Below, piece by piece: positions 17,323 through 26,275 of a stretch of 50,145 nt of DNA. Numbering within the stretch: the first letter of the stretch is position 1; every line of letters starts with the position of its first letter. A model generated the notes under the pieces. That model was given only the letters and a program-made list of their open reading frames with translations. It searched no databases and had not been told where the DNA came from. Source of the DNA: Brevibacterium sp. UMB1308A (lineage in GTDB: Bacteria > Actinomycetota > Actinomycetes > Actinomycetales > Brevibacteriaceae); the NCBI RefSeq assembly GCF_030230605.1, contig NZ_JASPDO010000021.1, positions 1-50,145 of the forward strand, read 5' to 3'. Position numbers and translations under genes: made by a program.

Positions 17323-17856
17323 TTACTTGATGATTTCAACCGACTCGATGACAACAGGTTCCTGCGGACGGTCCATGGCGCCGGTGGGGGTCGCTTCGAT
17401 GTCGGCGACAACCTTAGCGGACTCTTCGTCAGCAACCTCACCGAAAATGGTGTGCTTACCGTTGAGCCATTCGGTAGGAACCGTGGTGATGAAGAACTGC
17501 GAACCGTTGGTGCCCTTTCCACCGCGAGTTCCAGCGTTAGCCATAGCCAGCAGGCCAGGCTTGGTGAACTGAAGTTCAGGGTGGATTTCGTCGTCAAACA
17601 TGTATCCAGGGCCACCAGTTCCCTGACCCAGCGGGCAGCCACCCTGGATCATGAACTGCTTAATGATGCGGTGGAAGCCCAAGCCGTCATAGTAACGGGT
17701 GGGGTTGGTGCGGCCAGCGTCGTCCTTGTATTCGCGGGTGCCTTCGGCAAGTTCCACGAAGTTCGCGACGGTTTTTGGCGCGTGGTTTCCGAAAAGGTTG
17801 AGTTTGATGTCGCCCTTGTTGGTGTGCAGGATCGCCTGCTGCGTTGCAATACTCAT
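17323..17856 (-). CDS. ppiA: Cyclophilin-type peptidyl-prolyl cis-trans isomerase
   Basis: Cytoplasmic prolyl isomerase of 177 residues covering one complete cyclophilin domain. Signatures include FHRIIKQFMIQGG (catalytic Arg), GKGTNGSQFFIT and WLNGKHTIFGEV. No signal peptide. The conserved position next to rhomboid and crgA supports the mycobacterial ppiA name. No Shine-Dalgarno sequence precedes the ATG; a promoter-like arrangement just upstream suggests a leaderless message. Confidence 0.93.
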   Translation of the reverse strand: MSIATQQAILHTNKGDIKLNLFGNHAPKTVANFVELAEGTREYKDDAGRTNPTRYYDGLGFHRIIKQFMIQGGCPLGQGTGGPGYMFDDEIHPELQFTKPGLLAMANAGTRGGKGTNGSQFFITTVPTEWLNGKHTIFGEVADEESAKVVADIEATPTGAMDRPQEPVVIESVEIIK

Positions 17857-17862
17857 AGATTC

Positions 17863-17894
17863 ATTGTGTCATGACGCGCCTGTGGCCTTGTCAA
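17863..17894 (-). promoter_or_regulatory. Possible promoter of ppiA-rhomboid
   Basis: On the minus strand TTGACA (17894-17889) is followed after 20 bases by CACAAT (17868-17863), six bases before the ppiA ATG. The -35 is perfect but the spacing is longer than the usual 16-18. Confidence 0.35.
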
Positions 17895-18127
17895 GTTTCA
17901 TTCAGGGTTCCGTGGTGGGGGTTGGGTGCTGGGCGGTGCAAGGTGCGGGGGCCGGTGACGGGGACGGCGGGCGCGCAACACCTCGGCCAGCGCGGTTGGC
18001 GCGGGACACCTCGGCGCAGCACGCATACAGCAAAGACTCAGTCTCAGAAGGCCTGCTCAGGTGGCACTGCACACTCAAACACGTAGGATAAAGGTAACGA
18101 GTTTTTATTCTCGAGCTTGGGAGGGCC

Positions 18128-19009
18128 ATGTTTAAAAAATCGCCGGCTAAAAAAGTAGCAAAGAAGTCAACCGCAACCGCAAAATCATTTTTGGAAGAGG
18201 TTAGTGACGTGGCATCGCAGATTGGTAATACGGTTCGAGAAGGTTCCGCACAGGCACTCGAGGCCACTGGCCCTGGCCTGGAGCGCGCCAACGAGTTCAT
18301 TCACGACATCACCGACGCAGCTGGCCCCAAGCTGAGCCAGACAAGCGACCGTCTGCACGAGGTTGCCGACCGGGTTCGCGCCCAGGCTGGCCCGCGTCTG
18401 CAGGAACTGTCGGAGCAGGGTCGCGACCGTGCAGCTCAGGCAAGCGAACGCGTAAGCGAGTACTCCACCAAGGCAGCTTCTGACGCAAGCAAGCGTTTCG
18501 CTGACACGTCTTCGCAGGTAGCTGGCCTGCTGGCTTCCGCGTCTGCTCCTAAGGGAGTGGAAGAGTTCGTGGGTCGCGTGACCGGCGACAAGAAGGCCAT
18601 CAAGAAGGCTCAGAAGGCTGCGGCTAAGCGCGCTAAGGAACTTTCGAAGCAGGCGTCGAAGACGTCGAAGGAACTGGCCAAGTCCAACAAGAAGAGCAAC
18701 GGTTGGAACTGGGTCGTGTGGGTTCTGGCGCTGGGCGCGATTGGTGCCATTGGATACTTCGTATGGAAGAAGCTCCAGCCAGTGAACGACCCATGGTCAG
18801 AGCCACTGCCAGGCAACCGTCCAGCCGACGCTCGCCCGCTGGGTTCACACGACGCTGAAGAGTCCACCGCGACCGCTCCCATTGTGACCGAAGTAGAAGT
18901 TCCAGAAGGTCACGGCGACGACGAGAAGGACGCTGACGCCGAGGTCGTCGCTTCTGACCTTGAAGACGTCAAGGACGCTGACGCTTCGGGAACCCCAGGC
19001 AAGCACTGA
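18128..19009 (+). CDS. Helical membrane-anchored protein downstream of ppiA
   Basis: A 293-residue protein of unknown function. Residues 1-190 are long amphipathic helices of an apolipoprotein/LEA-like kind (repeated SDRLHEVADRVRAQ and ASERVSEYSTKAA-type heptads), rich in Ala, Lys, Glu and Ser. One transmembrane helix (residues about 197-217) is followed by an acidic tail. Proteins of this layout are found beside ppiA in several actinobacteria (compare DUF5324 of Streptomyces; family match not tested). GGGAGG precedes the ATG, and TAGGAT at 18084-18089 is a possible -10. It ends before a strong terminator. Confidence 0.7.
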   Translation: MFKKSPAKKVAKKSTATAKSFLEEVSDVASQIGNTVREGSAQALEATGPGLERANEFIHDITDAAGPKLSQTSDRLHEVADRVRAQAGPRLQELSEQGRDRAAQASERVSEYSTKAASDASKRFADTSSQVAGLLASASAPKGVEEFVGRVTGDKKAIKKAQKAAAKRAKELSKQASKTSKELAKSNKKSNGWNWVVWVLALGAIGAIGYFVWKKLQPVNDPWSEPLPGNRPADARPLGSHDAEESTATAPIVTEVEVPEGHGDDEKDADAEVVASDLEDVKDADASGTPGKH

Positions 19010-19164
19010 GCGTGACGGGCTTGAGCGCTGGCGCGGGCATGAGCTTGGGCGCATTTCAGCGCCTGCCTCTCACACAGCCTTAGGTTTCCCAGCTCAATCA
19101 ATAGCGCTCCAGTCAGCGCAGAGCTTGGGTGACTAGCCCTGGCATGACTAGCTCTTAAACACTG

Positions 19165-19203
19165 ACCGGCCGTGTGCATGTGTTGCACGCGGCCGGTTTT
19201 GTG
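19165..19203 (+). terminator. Rho-independent terminator
   Basis: ACCGGCCGTGTGCA and TGCACGCGGCCGGT pair over 14 positions (one G-U) around a short loop, followed by TTTTGTG. It lies about 155 bases beyond the helical membrane protein gene. Confidence 0.8.
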
Positions 19204-19253
19204 TGCTGGATCCGCTTTCCGGATGAAGTGCTCCGGGCTCTTTAGCCAAGGCC

Positions 19254-19317
19254 AAACCACGCAAAGTGAGCGAAACTACGCAATATAACGCGCCGTCTTG
19301 CTCACTTTGCGTCGTCT
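19254..19317. repeat. Palindrome family A, copy 4
   Basis: Contains cgcaaagtgagcgaaactac, centre gcaatataacgcg and right arm cgtcttgctcactttgcg. Arms pair imperfectly (G-U positions). Nearly the same 60 bases recur 320 bases downstream (copy 5). Confidence 0.85.
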
Positions 19318-19359
19318 CACCTGGCCGCTCCAGTCCTATGATCGATTCGCGCAGCACCG

Positions 19360-19489
19360 TTTGGCTACACTCCAGTTGGATTTTGTGCGTCGAGTGTAGC
19401 CAAAATCCTCCACAATCGTGACGCGGGTCACTAAATCGGGGTGAAATGAGGTCGTTTCGCTACAGTCGAAAAGTTGGACTGTAGCCAAA
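19360..19489 (-). repeat. Composite double-hairpin repeat family B, copy 2 (inverted)
   Basis: Hairpin II (19360-19404, TTTGGCTACACTCCAG to GTGTAGCCAAA) and hairpin I (19455-19489, TTTCGCTACAGTCGA to GTAGCCAAA) flank a spacer whose minus strand reads TTTCACCCCGATTTAGTGAC. That stretch matches the spacer of copy 3 (TTTCACCCTAAATTAGTGAT). Order and orientation are reversed relative to copies 1 and 3. Confidence 0.82.
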
Positions 19490-19573
19490 CGACTTTCCGA
19501 GCAGGAAGCCAGCCCGAGGTGGCCCCGTGCTCAACCCAAACTCCTTTACACCTCGGGCAACTGAACCAAGCCC

Positions 19574-19637
19574 AAACCGCGCAAAGTGAGCAAGACTACG
19601 CAATATAACGCGCCGTTTTGCTCACTTTGCGTCGTCT
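19574..19637. repeat. Palindrome family A, copy 5
   Basis: Left arm cgcaaagtgagcaagac, centre tacgcaatataacgcg, right arm gttttgctcactttgcg. Compared with copy 1, both arms carry the GTGAGCAA version, so the hairpin is kept. Confidence 0.85.
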
Positions 19638-19704
19638 CACCCAGCACCACCTGCAAAAACTGTAGGATGACCCCATACTTAACAATCGATCGCAAAGGAG
19701 CGAC

Positions 19705-21615
19705 ATGTCCAAATCCGTGATCTTCAACGAACGCGACGCAGAGTTTCTCTTGTACGAATGGCTCAAAGTCGATGAGCTCACCCAGCGCAACAGGTTCAAG
19801 GAGCACTCACGTGAAACGTTCGACGGAATACTGGACGTGGCAAAGCAGATCGCGCTGGAGCACTTCGAACCACACTTCCAAAAGCTCGACGCGAACGAAC
19901 CGCGCATGAACGCAGACGGGAAAGTCGAACTTATCGACGACGTGAAGCGCGCACTCGACGCGTTTTCCGCAGCAGACCTGATGTCAGCAGCCATGGATGA
20001 AAAGGTGGGAGGGTTCCAACTCCCTATGACCGTTGCTCGCGCGGTGTACATGTGGTTCCAGGCTGCGAACGCGTCAACCTACGCCTACGCCGGGCTGACA
20101 ACCGCAGCCGCCCAGACCCTCTACCAGCACGGGTCGCAGGAGCTGATCGACCGGTTCGTTCCGCACATGGCTTCGGGCCGCTTCTTTGGCGTGATGGCGC
20201 TGTCCGAACCAGAAGTCGGTTCGTCCCTGGGCGACCTCACCACACGTGGCGAACCGCAACCGGACGGCACGTATCGACTTTTCGGCACCAAGATGTGGAT
20301 TTCGGGTGGTGACCAGGAGATCTCGGAAAACATCGTGGCCCTAGTGCTGGCCCGTCACGCAGGTGACAACGCGCAGCCTGGGCCAAAGGGCTTGAGCCTG
20401 TTCGCGGTGCCCAAGTTCATCACTGACGACAACGGTGATCTGGGCGAACGCAACGCGATCACCCTGGTGGGGCTCAACCACAAAATGGGTAACCGCGGAA
20501 CCACGAACACGCTCCTGGAGTTCGGCGACGACAAACACCGGCCGGTAAACGCGCAAGGTGAGCCCACCTCGGGCGCGGTGGGATACCTCATTGGGCGCGA
20601 AGGCGAGGGCCTGGCACTGATGTTCCACATGATGAACGAGGCGCGGGTGTTCGTGGGTGCAGCGGCGGCTTCGGTGGGGCAGCGCTCGCACCTGACGGCC
20701 GTGCGGTACGCGGGCGAGCGGCGCCAGGGCCGCCTCCCGCAGGACAAGGGGCAGGGTGGGCCCATGGTGCCTATCGTGGAGCACGCGGATGTGCGGCGAA
20801 TGTTGCTGGCGTCGAAGTCCTACGCCGAGGTGTCAGTCGCCCTGGTCATGTTCTGCTCCCGGTTGCAGGATGAGGCGCAGACGGCGGAGCGTGAGGAGGA
20901 CCGTGAGGCGGCAGCGCTACTGCTTGATGTGCTGACGCCTATCGCTAAATCGTTCCCGTCGCAGTACGCGGTTAAGGCGTCTGACCTAGCCATTCAGGTG
21001 CATGGTGGATACGGGTACACGCGGGATTTCCCGGTGGAGCAGTTGTATCGGGACAATCGGCTCAATCCGATTCACGAAGGTACGCACGGCATCCAGGCCA
21101 ACGACCTGTTAGGCCGCAAAGTGGCCATGCGTGGCGGGGCCGGGCTGGATCTGCTGGTCAGGCGCATTGCGCAGACGTGCGAGGCGGCAGGTGGTGGGGC
21201 GGGTGAGGCTGCGGCCGGGGCCGGGGCCGGGGCCGACACCCAAGCGTGGGCAGCCAAACTACGCGCCGCGGTTGAGCGGGCAGTTCAGGTGACGCGCACA
21301 GTCCACGGCCGTGACAGCGCCAATGCTGCACTGAAGGATGCGGCGCTGTACTTGGAGGCGATGGGGCACATCGTTGCGGCATGGCTGTGGCTGGACATGG
21401 TGAACACGATTGACAGCGCCAGGGCTGGTGAAGGCGCTGGTGAGGGTGGCGTCGCCTCCAGTGCTGGAGCCGGAAGCGACGCCACGTTCTATGCAGGGAA
21501 GCGAGCGGCGGCGCAGTACTTCTTCGAGTATGAACTCCCCCATGCGTTGACACTGCTCGATGTGATGGAGAACGCGTCGGACGTGTTGCTCGACGTAGAC
21601 CCCAAGAGCCTGTAG
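19705..21615 (+). CDS. Acyl-CoA dehydrogenase with C-terminal extension
   Basis: FAD-dependent first step of beta-oxidation. The 636-residue length and C-terminal extra domain (after about residue 450) are typical of the long actinobacterial/VLCAD-like FadE group. Seen motifs are MALSEPEVGSSLGDL, KMWISGGD, the MMNEARVFVG helix, QVHGGYGYTRDFPVEQLYRD and RLNPIHEGTHGIQA, where the Glu of IHEGT is the catalytic base. Two Gly/Ala/Glu-rich insertions (around residues 496-513 and 572-590) look like disordered linkers. AAAGGAG precedes the ATG. It stands alone between repeats and the next promoter. Confidence 0.9.
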   Translation: MSKSVIFNERDAEFLLYEWLKVDELTQRNRFKEHSRETFDGILDVAKQIALEHFEPHFQKLDANEPRMNADGKVELIDDVKRALDAFSAADLMSAAMDEKVGGFQLPMTVARAVYMWFQAANASTYAYAGLTTAAAQTLYQHGSQELIDRFVPHMASGRFFGVMALSEPEVGSSLGDLTTRGEPQPDGTYRLFGTKMWISGGDQEISENIVALVLARHAGDNAQPGPKGLSLFAVPKFITDDNGDLGERNAITLVGLNHKMGNRGTTNTLLEFGDDKHRPVNAQGEPTSGAVGYLIGREGEGLALMFHMMNEARVFVGAAAASVGQRSHLTAVRYAGERRQGRLPQDKGQGGPMVPIVEHADVRRMLLASKSYAEVSVALVMFCSRLQDEAQTAEREEDREAAALLLDVLTPIAKSFPSQYAVKASDLAIQVHGGYGYTRDFPVEQLYRDNRLNPIHEGTHGIQANDLLGRKVAMRGGAGLDLLVRRIAQTCEAAGGGAGEAAAGAGAGADTQAWAAKLRAAVERAVQVTRTVHGRDSANAALKDAALYLEAMGHIVAAWLWLDMVNTIDSARAGEGAGEGGVASSAGAGSDATFYAGKRAAAQYFFEYELPHALTLLDVMENASDVLLDVDPKSL

Positions 21616-21733
21616 CGCTAAGGGTTATAACCCTAGGTCAGCCTCAAATTTTACCGTCCACCATGTGGCCTCCGCTCCCCTAACGTATAAGTCGTTGCTA
21701 CTGTGACTTAAATCGCAATGGAGCGGAGGGTAC

Positions 21734-22507
21734 ATGCACCACCAAACGAACTATGGGTTTCTTGCATCCAGTAGTTCACAGAACGCTGGACCAAGTGTCA
21801 CCGAAATCGCCAACAACCCCATTCTGTGGGTTCTGGCGTGCTCTGTACTTTTCGTCATCCTAGTGCAGTCGGCGATCTACATGCGCGCGGTTCGCCGAAA
21901 TGCTGAAGCGGCTGACATGACGCAGGCTGAAGTTTCAAAAGCGTTCCGAGCCGGTGGTGTTGCAGCTATCGGACCATCGCTGGCAGTCGTTTTGGTTGCT
22001 GTAGCGCTTCTCCCTTTGTTCGGCACGCCTCCCGTTTTGGTCAGGATTGGTCTGATTGGTTCTGCCGGCACCGAGGTCGCATCCGCGTCCGTGGCGGCAA
22101 ACACCGCAGGAGCCGAATTGGGAGGACATGGCTATGACGCCAGCACATTCGTGATCGCGCTGGCCGCCATGAGCCTTTCAGGAGCTGGGTGGATGATTGC
22201 CACCCTAATTCTGACGCCTATCTTTCAGAAAAGTGAGGCGACGTTGCAGAAAGTAAATCCTGCGCTGATGACTATCGTTCCAAGCGCAGCTCTTCTTGCG
22301 GCTTTTGCCAGCCTTGCAATTACTGAAATCCCTAAATCCAACGTGCATTTCGTGACTGTTATTGCTTCTGCTGCTGTTATGGGGCTGTGTTTGTGGATCG
22401 CTAAAGCACTAAACCAAACATGGTTACGTGAATGGGGTCTGGGGTTCGCTATTCTCGTTGGTCTCTCAGTCGCGTACTTCGCCCACTACAACGGGTTGAA
22501 CGGCTAG
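21734..22507 (+). CDS. DUF5058-like membrane protein
   Basis: A 257-residue integral membrane protein with about seven hydrophobic segments. Recognisable features are NPILWVLACSVLFVILVQSAIYM near the start, a cytoplasmic loop, GGVAAIGPSLAVVLVAVALLP, and a conserved IGSAGTEVASA helix. It fits DUF5058, a family often next to a second small membrane protein and an M20 amidohydrolase. The pair probably forms a transporter, but this is inferred from neighbourhood only. GGAGGGT precedes the ATG. It ends 13 bases before the next gene, so they form an operon. Base composition is somewhat more AT-rich than the flanks. Confidence 0.7.
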   Translation: MHHQTNYGFLASSSSQNAGPSVTEIANNPILWVLACSVLFVILVQSAIYMRAVRRNAEAADMTQAEVSKAFRAGGVAAIGPSLAVVLVAVALLPLFGTPPVLVRIGLIGSAGTEVASASVAANTAGAELGGHGYDASTFVIALAAMSLSGAGWMIATLILTPIFQKSEATLQKVNPALMTIVPSAALLAAFASLAITEIPKSNVHFVTVIASAAVMGLCLWIAKALNQTWLREWGLGFAILVGLSVAYFAHYNGLNG

Positions 22508-22520
22508 GAGGAGGACGATC

Positions 22521-23231
22521 ATGTCACATACACCATCGCACGCCGCTTACCAGAAGACCACCTTCATCTGGGGTAACCTCACCCTCGCAATTGGCCTGCT
22601 CATTTCCACGTCGTTGCCGTTTTACCTGATGTATTTCGCAGACGTTAATGTCACTTGGCCACAGATCCTCAAAGCATTTCTGGCTGTTTTCGCCGTTTAC
22701 GGGGTTTTCTACGTGGTAGAGCCTCTTACTTACTACCCGATCCTAGGGCCAGCTGGAATGTACCAGGCATTCATGATCGGCAACATTGCAAACAAATTGT
22801 TGCCATCTGCCATCGTTGCCCAGGCAGCTATCAATGAGAAGCCCGGATCGCGCAAAGCGTCTTACGCAGCAACAGCTGCCATATGTGGCGCTGCTTTCAT
22901 CCACGTGATCAGCATGCTCCTGCTCGTCGGAGTTTTGGGAACCTGGCTGGTCACGGTTATTCCTGACCACATCACCGATATAGCTCGGCTGTATATCATT
23001 CCCGCAATCTTGGGCGGTGTAGCGGTTCAATTAATTGCCACAGTAAAACAACTACGCGCAACGTTGATCGCTTTGGCGTGCTCCGCGTTTGTGGTCTTTG
23101 GACTCACTGTCTGGATTCCTGCCCTAAAAGCTGGCGCAGTGGGTATCGCAGTGCTCATGACCATTGTTCTCACCTGGTTTCTTCGTAAACGTGACGATTC
23201 CGCGAACATGAACGCAGCCACAATTAACTAA
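22521..23231 (+). CDS. Partner membrane protein of the DUF5058-like gene
   Basis: A 236-residue membrane protein with about seven hydrophobic segments; family not recognised by name. It carries LTYYPILGPAGMYQAFMIGN, a reentrant-looking Pro/Gly-rich stretch such as found in substrate sites of carriers, and SYAATAAICGAAFIHV. AGGAGGA precedes the ATG. It sits between the DUF5058-like gene and an amidohydrolase, so a joint role in importing an amide or N-acyl compound is the best guess. Confidence 0.65.
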   Translation: MSHTPSHAAYQKTTFIWGNLTLAIGLLISTSLPFYLMYFADVNVTWPQILKAFLAVFAVYGVFYVVEPLTYYPILGPAGMYQAFMIGNIANKLLPSAIVAQAAINEKPGSRKASYAATAAICGAAFIHVISMLLLVGVLGTWLVTVIPDHITDIARLYIIPAILGGVAVQLIATVKQLRATLIALACSAFVVFGLTVWIPALKAGAVGIAVLMTIVLTWFLRKRDDSANMNAATIN

Positions 23232-23298
23232 CTTCTAATCACTCAAAACACTTCATTCACTCGCGTGCATTGCACGCCAACTGACACAAGGAGAAGAC

Positions 23299-24534
23299 AT
23301 GCCAGCAACGACCTCGGCCATTATGAGTCAGGTTCCGGAGTTCGCAGACTATTTTGTGGAACTCTACAAAGAGTTTCACCAACACCCAGAGCTATCGATG
23401 CGGGAAACGTGGACAGTAGAACGCATCGAACAGGAGTTGAAGTCCTACGGCCTCGAAGCCACCCGCGTGGGCGGAACTGGCACGGTAACGATGATCGAAA
23501 ACGGGGACGGGCCTACCATCGGGTTCCGCGCCGACACTGATGGTCTCCCCATGGTTGAGAAAACGGGCGTGGATTGGGCGTCAACCGTAACCACCTCGGA
23601 CACGGACGGAAACAAGGTGGGTGTCATGCACGGATGTGGCCATGACACCCACATCACGTGTGCACTACTCCTAGCAAAGCTCATGCACGAAAACCGTGAC
23701 GATTGGGCGGGCACACTCATCATTATTTTCCAACCCGGTGAAGAAATCGGAGCAGGTGCCAACGCAATGGTCGAAGACGGCCTGTGGGAAAAATTCCCCA
23801 AACCAGAAGCCATTTTCGGTCAGCACATTTGGCCCGGACTGGCCGATGAAGTTACCTTGTCCCACGGCACCGCAATGTCCATGGCAGACTCACTCAAGGT
23901 CACCGTGCACGGCAAACAGGCTCACGGGTCGCAACCAGAAAACGCAATTGACCCAATTGTGCTTGGGGCACACATGGTCACGCGACTACAGACCGTGGTT
24001 TCCCGGGAAGTCGCAGGCTCAGACATGGTGGTGCTCACAGTGGGCACGTTCAATGCAGGCACAAAAGAGAACATCATTCCCGAAACTGCAACATTCAAAC
24101 TGAACATTCGCACACAGGACGAAGCCGTCCGTGAACGCGTGCTAGAAGCAGTGGACCGCATTCTGAAAGGCGAAGCGATTGCCTCGGGGGCACCGGAACC
24201 AACAGTTGAGCCGATGTACCGTTTCCCCCGTTGCGATAACGACGTGCAACTGGCAAAAGACCTTGAACAGAGCTTCCGCGAATCGCTAGGCGAAGACAAG
24301 GTCAACGTCAGCGGGCCAGCTACCGGGTCTGAAGACTTTGGCATTTTGGGCGACTCCGTTGACGTGCCATACGTGTTTTGGTTCTGGGGCGCGTACTCGG
24401 ACGCAAAATACAAAGGTCCCGGCGGTGTTGCAGGAAACCACTCACCGTTCTTTGTCACAGATGTACCAGAGCAGTCCTTAACAACTGGAATCAAAGCCGG
24501 TCTCACCGCAGTTCTATCCCGATTGGGCAAGTGA
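23299..24534 (+). CDS. M20-family amidohydrolase (N-acyl-amino-acid hydrolase type)
   Basis: Cytoplasmic metal-dependent amidohydrolase of 411 residues, resembling HipO/IAA-amino-acid hydrolase enzymes that cleave N-acyl amino acids. Motifs in order: HQHPELSMRE, GFRADTDGLP, MHGCGHDTH (metal ligands Cys and His), FQPGEEIGAGA with the catalytic Glu pair, QHIWPG, and the dimerisation insert starting SLKVTVHGKQAHGSQPE. The metal-binding Cys of the M20D group is present. AAGGAG lies seven bases before the ATG. It follows two membrane proteins in the same direction and is probably co-transcribed with them. Confidence 0.88.
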   Translation: MPATTSAIMSQVPEFADYFVELYKEFHQHPELSMRETWTVERIEQELKSYGLEATRVGGTGTVTMIENGDGPTIGFRADTDGLPMVEKTGVDWASTVTTSDTDGNKVGVMHGCGHDTHITCALLLAKLMHENRDDWAGTLIIIFQPGEEIGAGANAMVEDGLWEKFPKPEAIFGQHIWPGLADEVTLSHGTAMSMADSLKVTVHGKQAHGSQPENAIDPIVLGAHMVTRLQTVVSREVAGSDMVVLTVGTFNAGTKENIIPETATFKLNIRTQDEAVRERVLEAVDRILKGEAIASGAPEPTVEPMYRFPRCDNDVQLAKDLEQSFRESLGEDKVNVSGPATGSEDFGILGDSVDVPYVFWFWGAYSDAKYKGPGGVAGNHSPFFVTDVPEQSLTTGIKAGLTAVLSRLGK

Positions 24535-24573
24535 ACTGCGCGCAAAAGACCCCACTAGAACCCAAGAAAACCC

Positions 24574-25995
24574 ATGGATACCTATACCTACACCTCACTC
24601 CGCGACACCGCCCAGGCACTGAACCGCAAAGAGGTCAGCGCAACGGAGCTGGTGAACGCGCATTTCGCTCGGATTGACGCGATCAACCCCCAGGTCAACG
24701 CCGTGGTGACGCTCGATCAAGACCGCGCACGCCAAACCGCACAACAGATCGACAACGACCGCGCCTCGGGCAAAACCTTGCCCCCGCTCGCAGGTGTCCC
24801 CATGACCCACAAGGACACTCACGAAGTGGCGGGCATGCGCACAACCTGGGGCTCCCCCATCTACAAGGACTACGTTTCTCACGCCGATGACCTCATCATC
24901 GCCCGCATGCGCGATGCCGGCATCATTCCCACCGGGAAGACCAACGTGCCAGAATTCGCCGCCGGCGCTCACACGTTCAATCCCGTTTTTGGCACAACGG
25001 TGAACCCGTACAACACGGCGAAGTCGGCGGCCGGTTCGTCAGGTGGTGCGGCCGTGGTGATCGCGGCAGGGGTTCAGGCAGCCGGCGACGGGTCTGACAT
25101 GGGCGGATCGTTGCGCTTCCCTGCGTCGTTTAACAACATCGCGGGCCTGCGCCCATCGAACGGATGGCTCCCGCACCTAGCCCCCAAGAACCCGTACGGC
25201 TGGATTGCCCAGTCGGGCTTCATGGCTCGCGAGGTGGCCGACATTGCCCTTCTCATGAAGCTCACCTCGGGCCCGCACCCTGCCGGTCCTGTGGCTGTTC
25301 CGCCCGGGTCCTCGACGGCATGGGATGACGCCTTCACGGCAGAAAACCTCACAGGCGTGCGCGTCGGATTCTCCACTGATCTGGGCGGCCGGGTGCAGGT
25401 TGATGCGCAGGTGCGCCAGGTTATTGACGCCCAGGCCGAGGTGTTCGCAGGCTTGGGCGCTCACGTCACCGATGCGTGCCCTGATTTGGATGTGGCTCGC
25501 CGTTTGTTCAGGCTTGAGCGAGCATTTGAGTTCGCTTTTGGATTCCGTGAAGCCTATGAATTGCACGGCGACTTAATGAAGGAATCGCTACGCACCAACA
25601 TCGAAGCCGGTTTGGCAATGACACCTGACGAGCACTTTGAGCGCGTGCGTTTGCGCGGTCTCATGTGGCCTGCCCTTGCGGAGTTCTTTGACACGCATGA
25701 CGTGTTCGTGTGTACGACGTCTCAGGTTCTGCCATTTGATGCTTCGGAGGAGTTCCCCACGCGCATCAATGGTGAAGCTATGGAGGACTATTTGTCGTGG
25801 ATGGAGTCAGCCACGTTGATTTCTGCAACTGGTTGCCCCGCTATCAGTGTTCCTGCCGGGTTCAGCGCGGATGGTTTGCCGGTTGGTGTGCAGATCGTGG
25901 GACGCCCTGGGGCTGATGCACATGTTCTGCGAGTTGCGGCTGCCTATGAGGCTGCGACGAAACACGCGTGGCACCACCCGCAGCTGCAGGTGTAA
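24574..25995 (+). CDS. Amidase-signature family hydrolase
   Basis: A 473-residue cytoplasmic hydrolase of the Ser-Ser-Lys amidase family. The lysine is in PMTHKDTHE, the first serine in SAAGSSGGAAV, and the nucleophile region in SDMGGSLRFPASFNNIAGLRPSNG. The substrate cannot be told; family members hydrolyse aryl amides, aliphatic amides or Glu-tRNA(Gln)-linked ammonia. GatB/GatC neighbours are absent, so a GatA role is unlikely. It follows the M20 enzyme after 39 bases with a weak ribosome site, suggesting a shared amide-degradation operon. Confidence 0.87.
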   Translation: MDTYTYTSLRDTAQALNRKEVSATELVNAHFARIDAINPQVNAVVTLDQDRARQTAQQIDNDRASGKTLPPLAGVPMTHKDTHEVAGMRTTWGSPIYKDYVSHADDLIIARMRDAGIIPTGKTNVPEFAAGAHTFNPVFGTTVNPYNTAKSAAGSSGGAAVVIAAGVQAAGDGSDMGGSLRFPASFNNIAGLRPSNGWLPHLAPKNPYGWIAQSGFMAREVADIALLMKLTSGPHPAGPVAVPPGSSTAWDDAFTAENLTGVRVGFSTDLGGRVQVDAQVRQVIDAQAEVFAGLGAHVTDACPDLDVARRLFRLERAFEFAFGFREAYELHGDLMKESLRTNIEAGLAMTPDEHFERVRLRGLMWPALAEFFDTHDVFVCTTSQVLPFDASEEFPTRINGEAMEDYLSWMESATLISATGCPAISVPAGFSADGLPVGVQIVGRPGADAHVLRVAAAYEAATKHAWHHPQLQV

Positions 25996-26038
25996 CACCA
26001 CAAACATCACGCCCGCCTAAGCCCGAAGGCCACATGCA

Positions 26039-26169
26039 TTTTGGCTACAGTCCAGAAATTGGACTGTATCCAAAATGCCCCTTTTCACCCTAAATTAGTG
26101 ATCCACGCCATACTTTTTGGCAGTTTTGGCTACACTCGGGCCTCAAAATCGAACTGGACTGTATCCAAA
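26039..26169 (+). repeat. Composite double-hairpin repeat family B, copy 3
   Basis: Hairpin I at 26039-26075 (TTTTGGCTACAGTCCA to GGACTGTATCCAAAA). The spacer contains CACCCTAAATTAGTGATCCA. Hairpin II at 26124-26169 has TTTTGGCTACACTCGGG, loop CAAAATCGAACT and CTGTATCCAAA. Same order and spacing as copy 1. It is followed by CGACTTTCTAAG, like copy 2 (CGACTTTCCGAG). Confidence 0.85.
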
Positions 26170-26216
26170 CGACTTTCTAAGCAAAGAGCTCCGCACGATT
26201 TAGCCAAACCCACACA

Positions 26217-26270
26217 GCGCAAAGTGAGCGAGACTACGCAATATAACGCGTAGTCTCACTCACTTTGCGC
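26217..26270. repeat. Palindrome family A, copy 6
   Basis: Arms gcgcaaagtgagcgagactac and gtagtctcactcactttgcgc pair with one mismatch around gcaatataacgc. It sits between the convergent amidase and phosphotransferase genes, six bases from the latter's stop. Confidence 0.9.
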
Positions 26271-26275
26271 AGTAC

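Larger units (their letters stand above)
19010..19704. other. Intergenic repeat cluster
   Basis: A gene-free 695 bases holding, in order, a strong terminator (19165-19203), palindrome A copy 4, composite repeat B copy 2 (inverted), two CCGAGGTGG-type words near 19513 and 19549, palindrome A copy 5, and a possible TAGGAT -10 box at 19663-19668 for the next gene. Short open frames here read only repeat sequence. Confidence 0.7.

Noticed and set aside
24574..25995. Amidase as GatA of the Glu-tRNA(Gln) amidotransferase
   Set aside because: No gatB or gatC neighbours and the context is an amide-degradation cluster.
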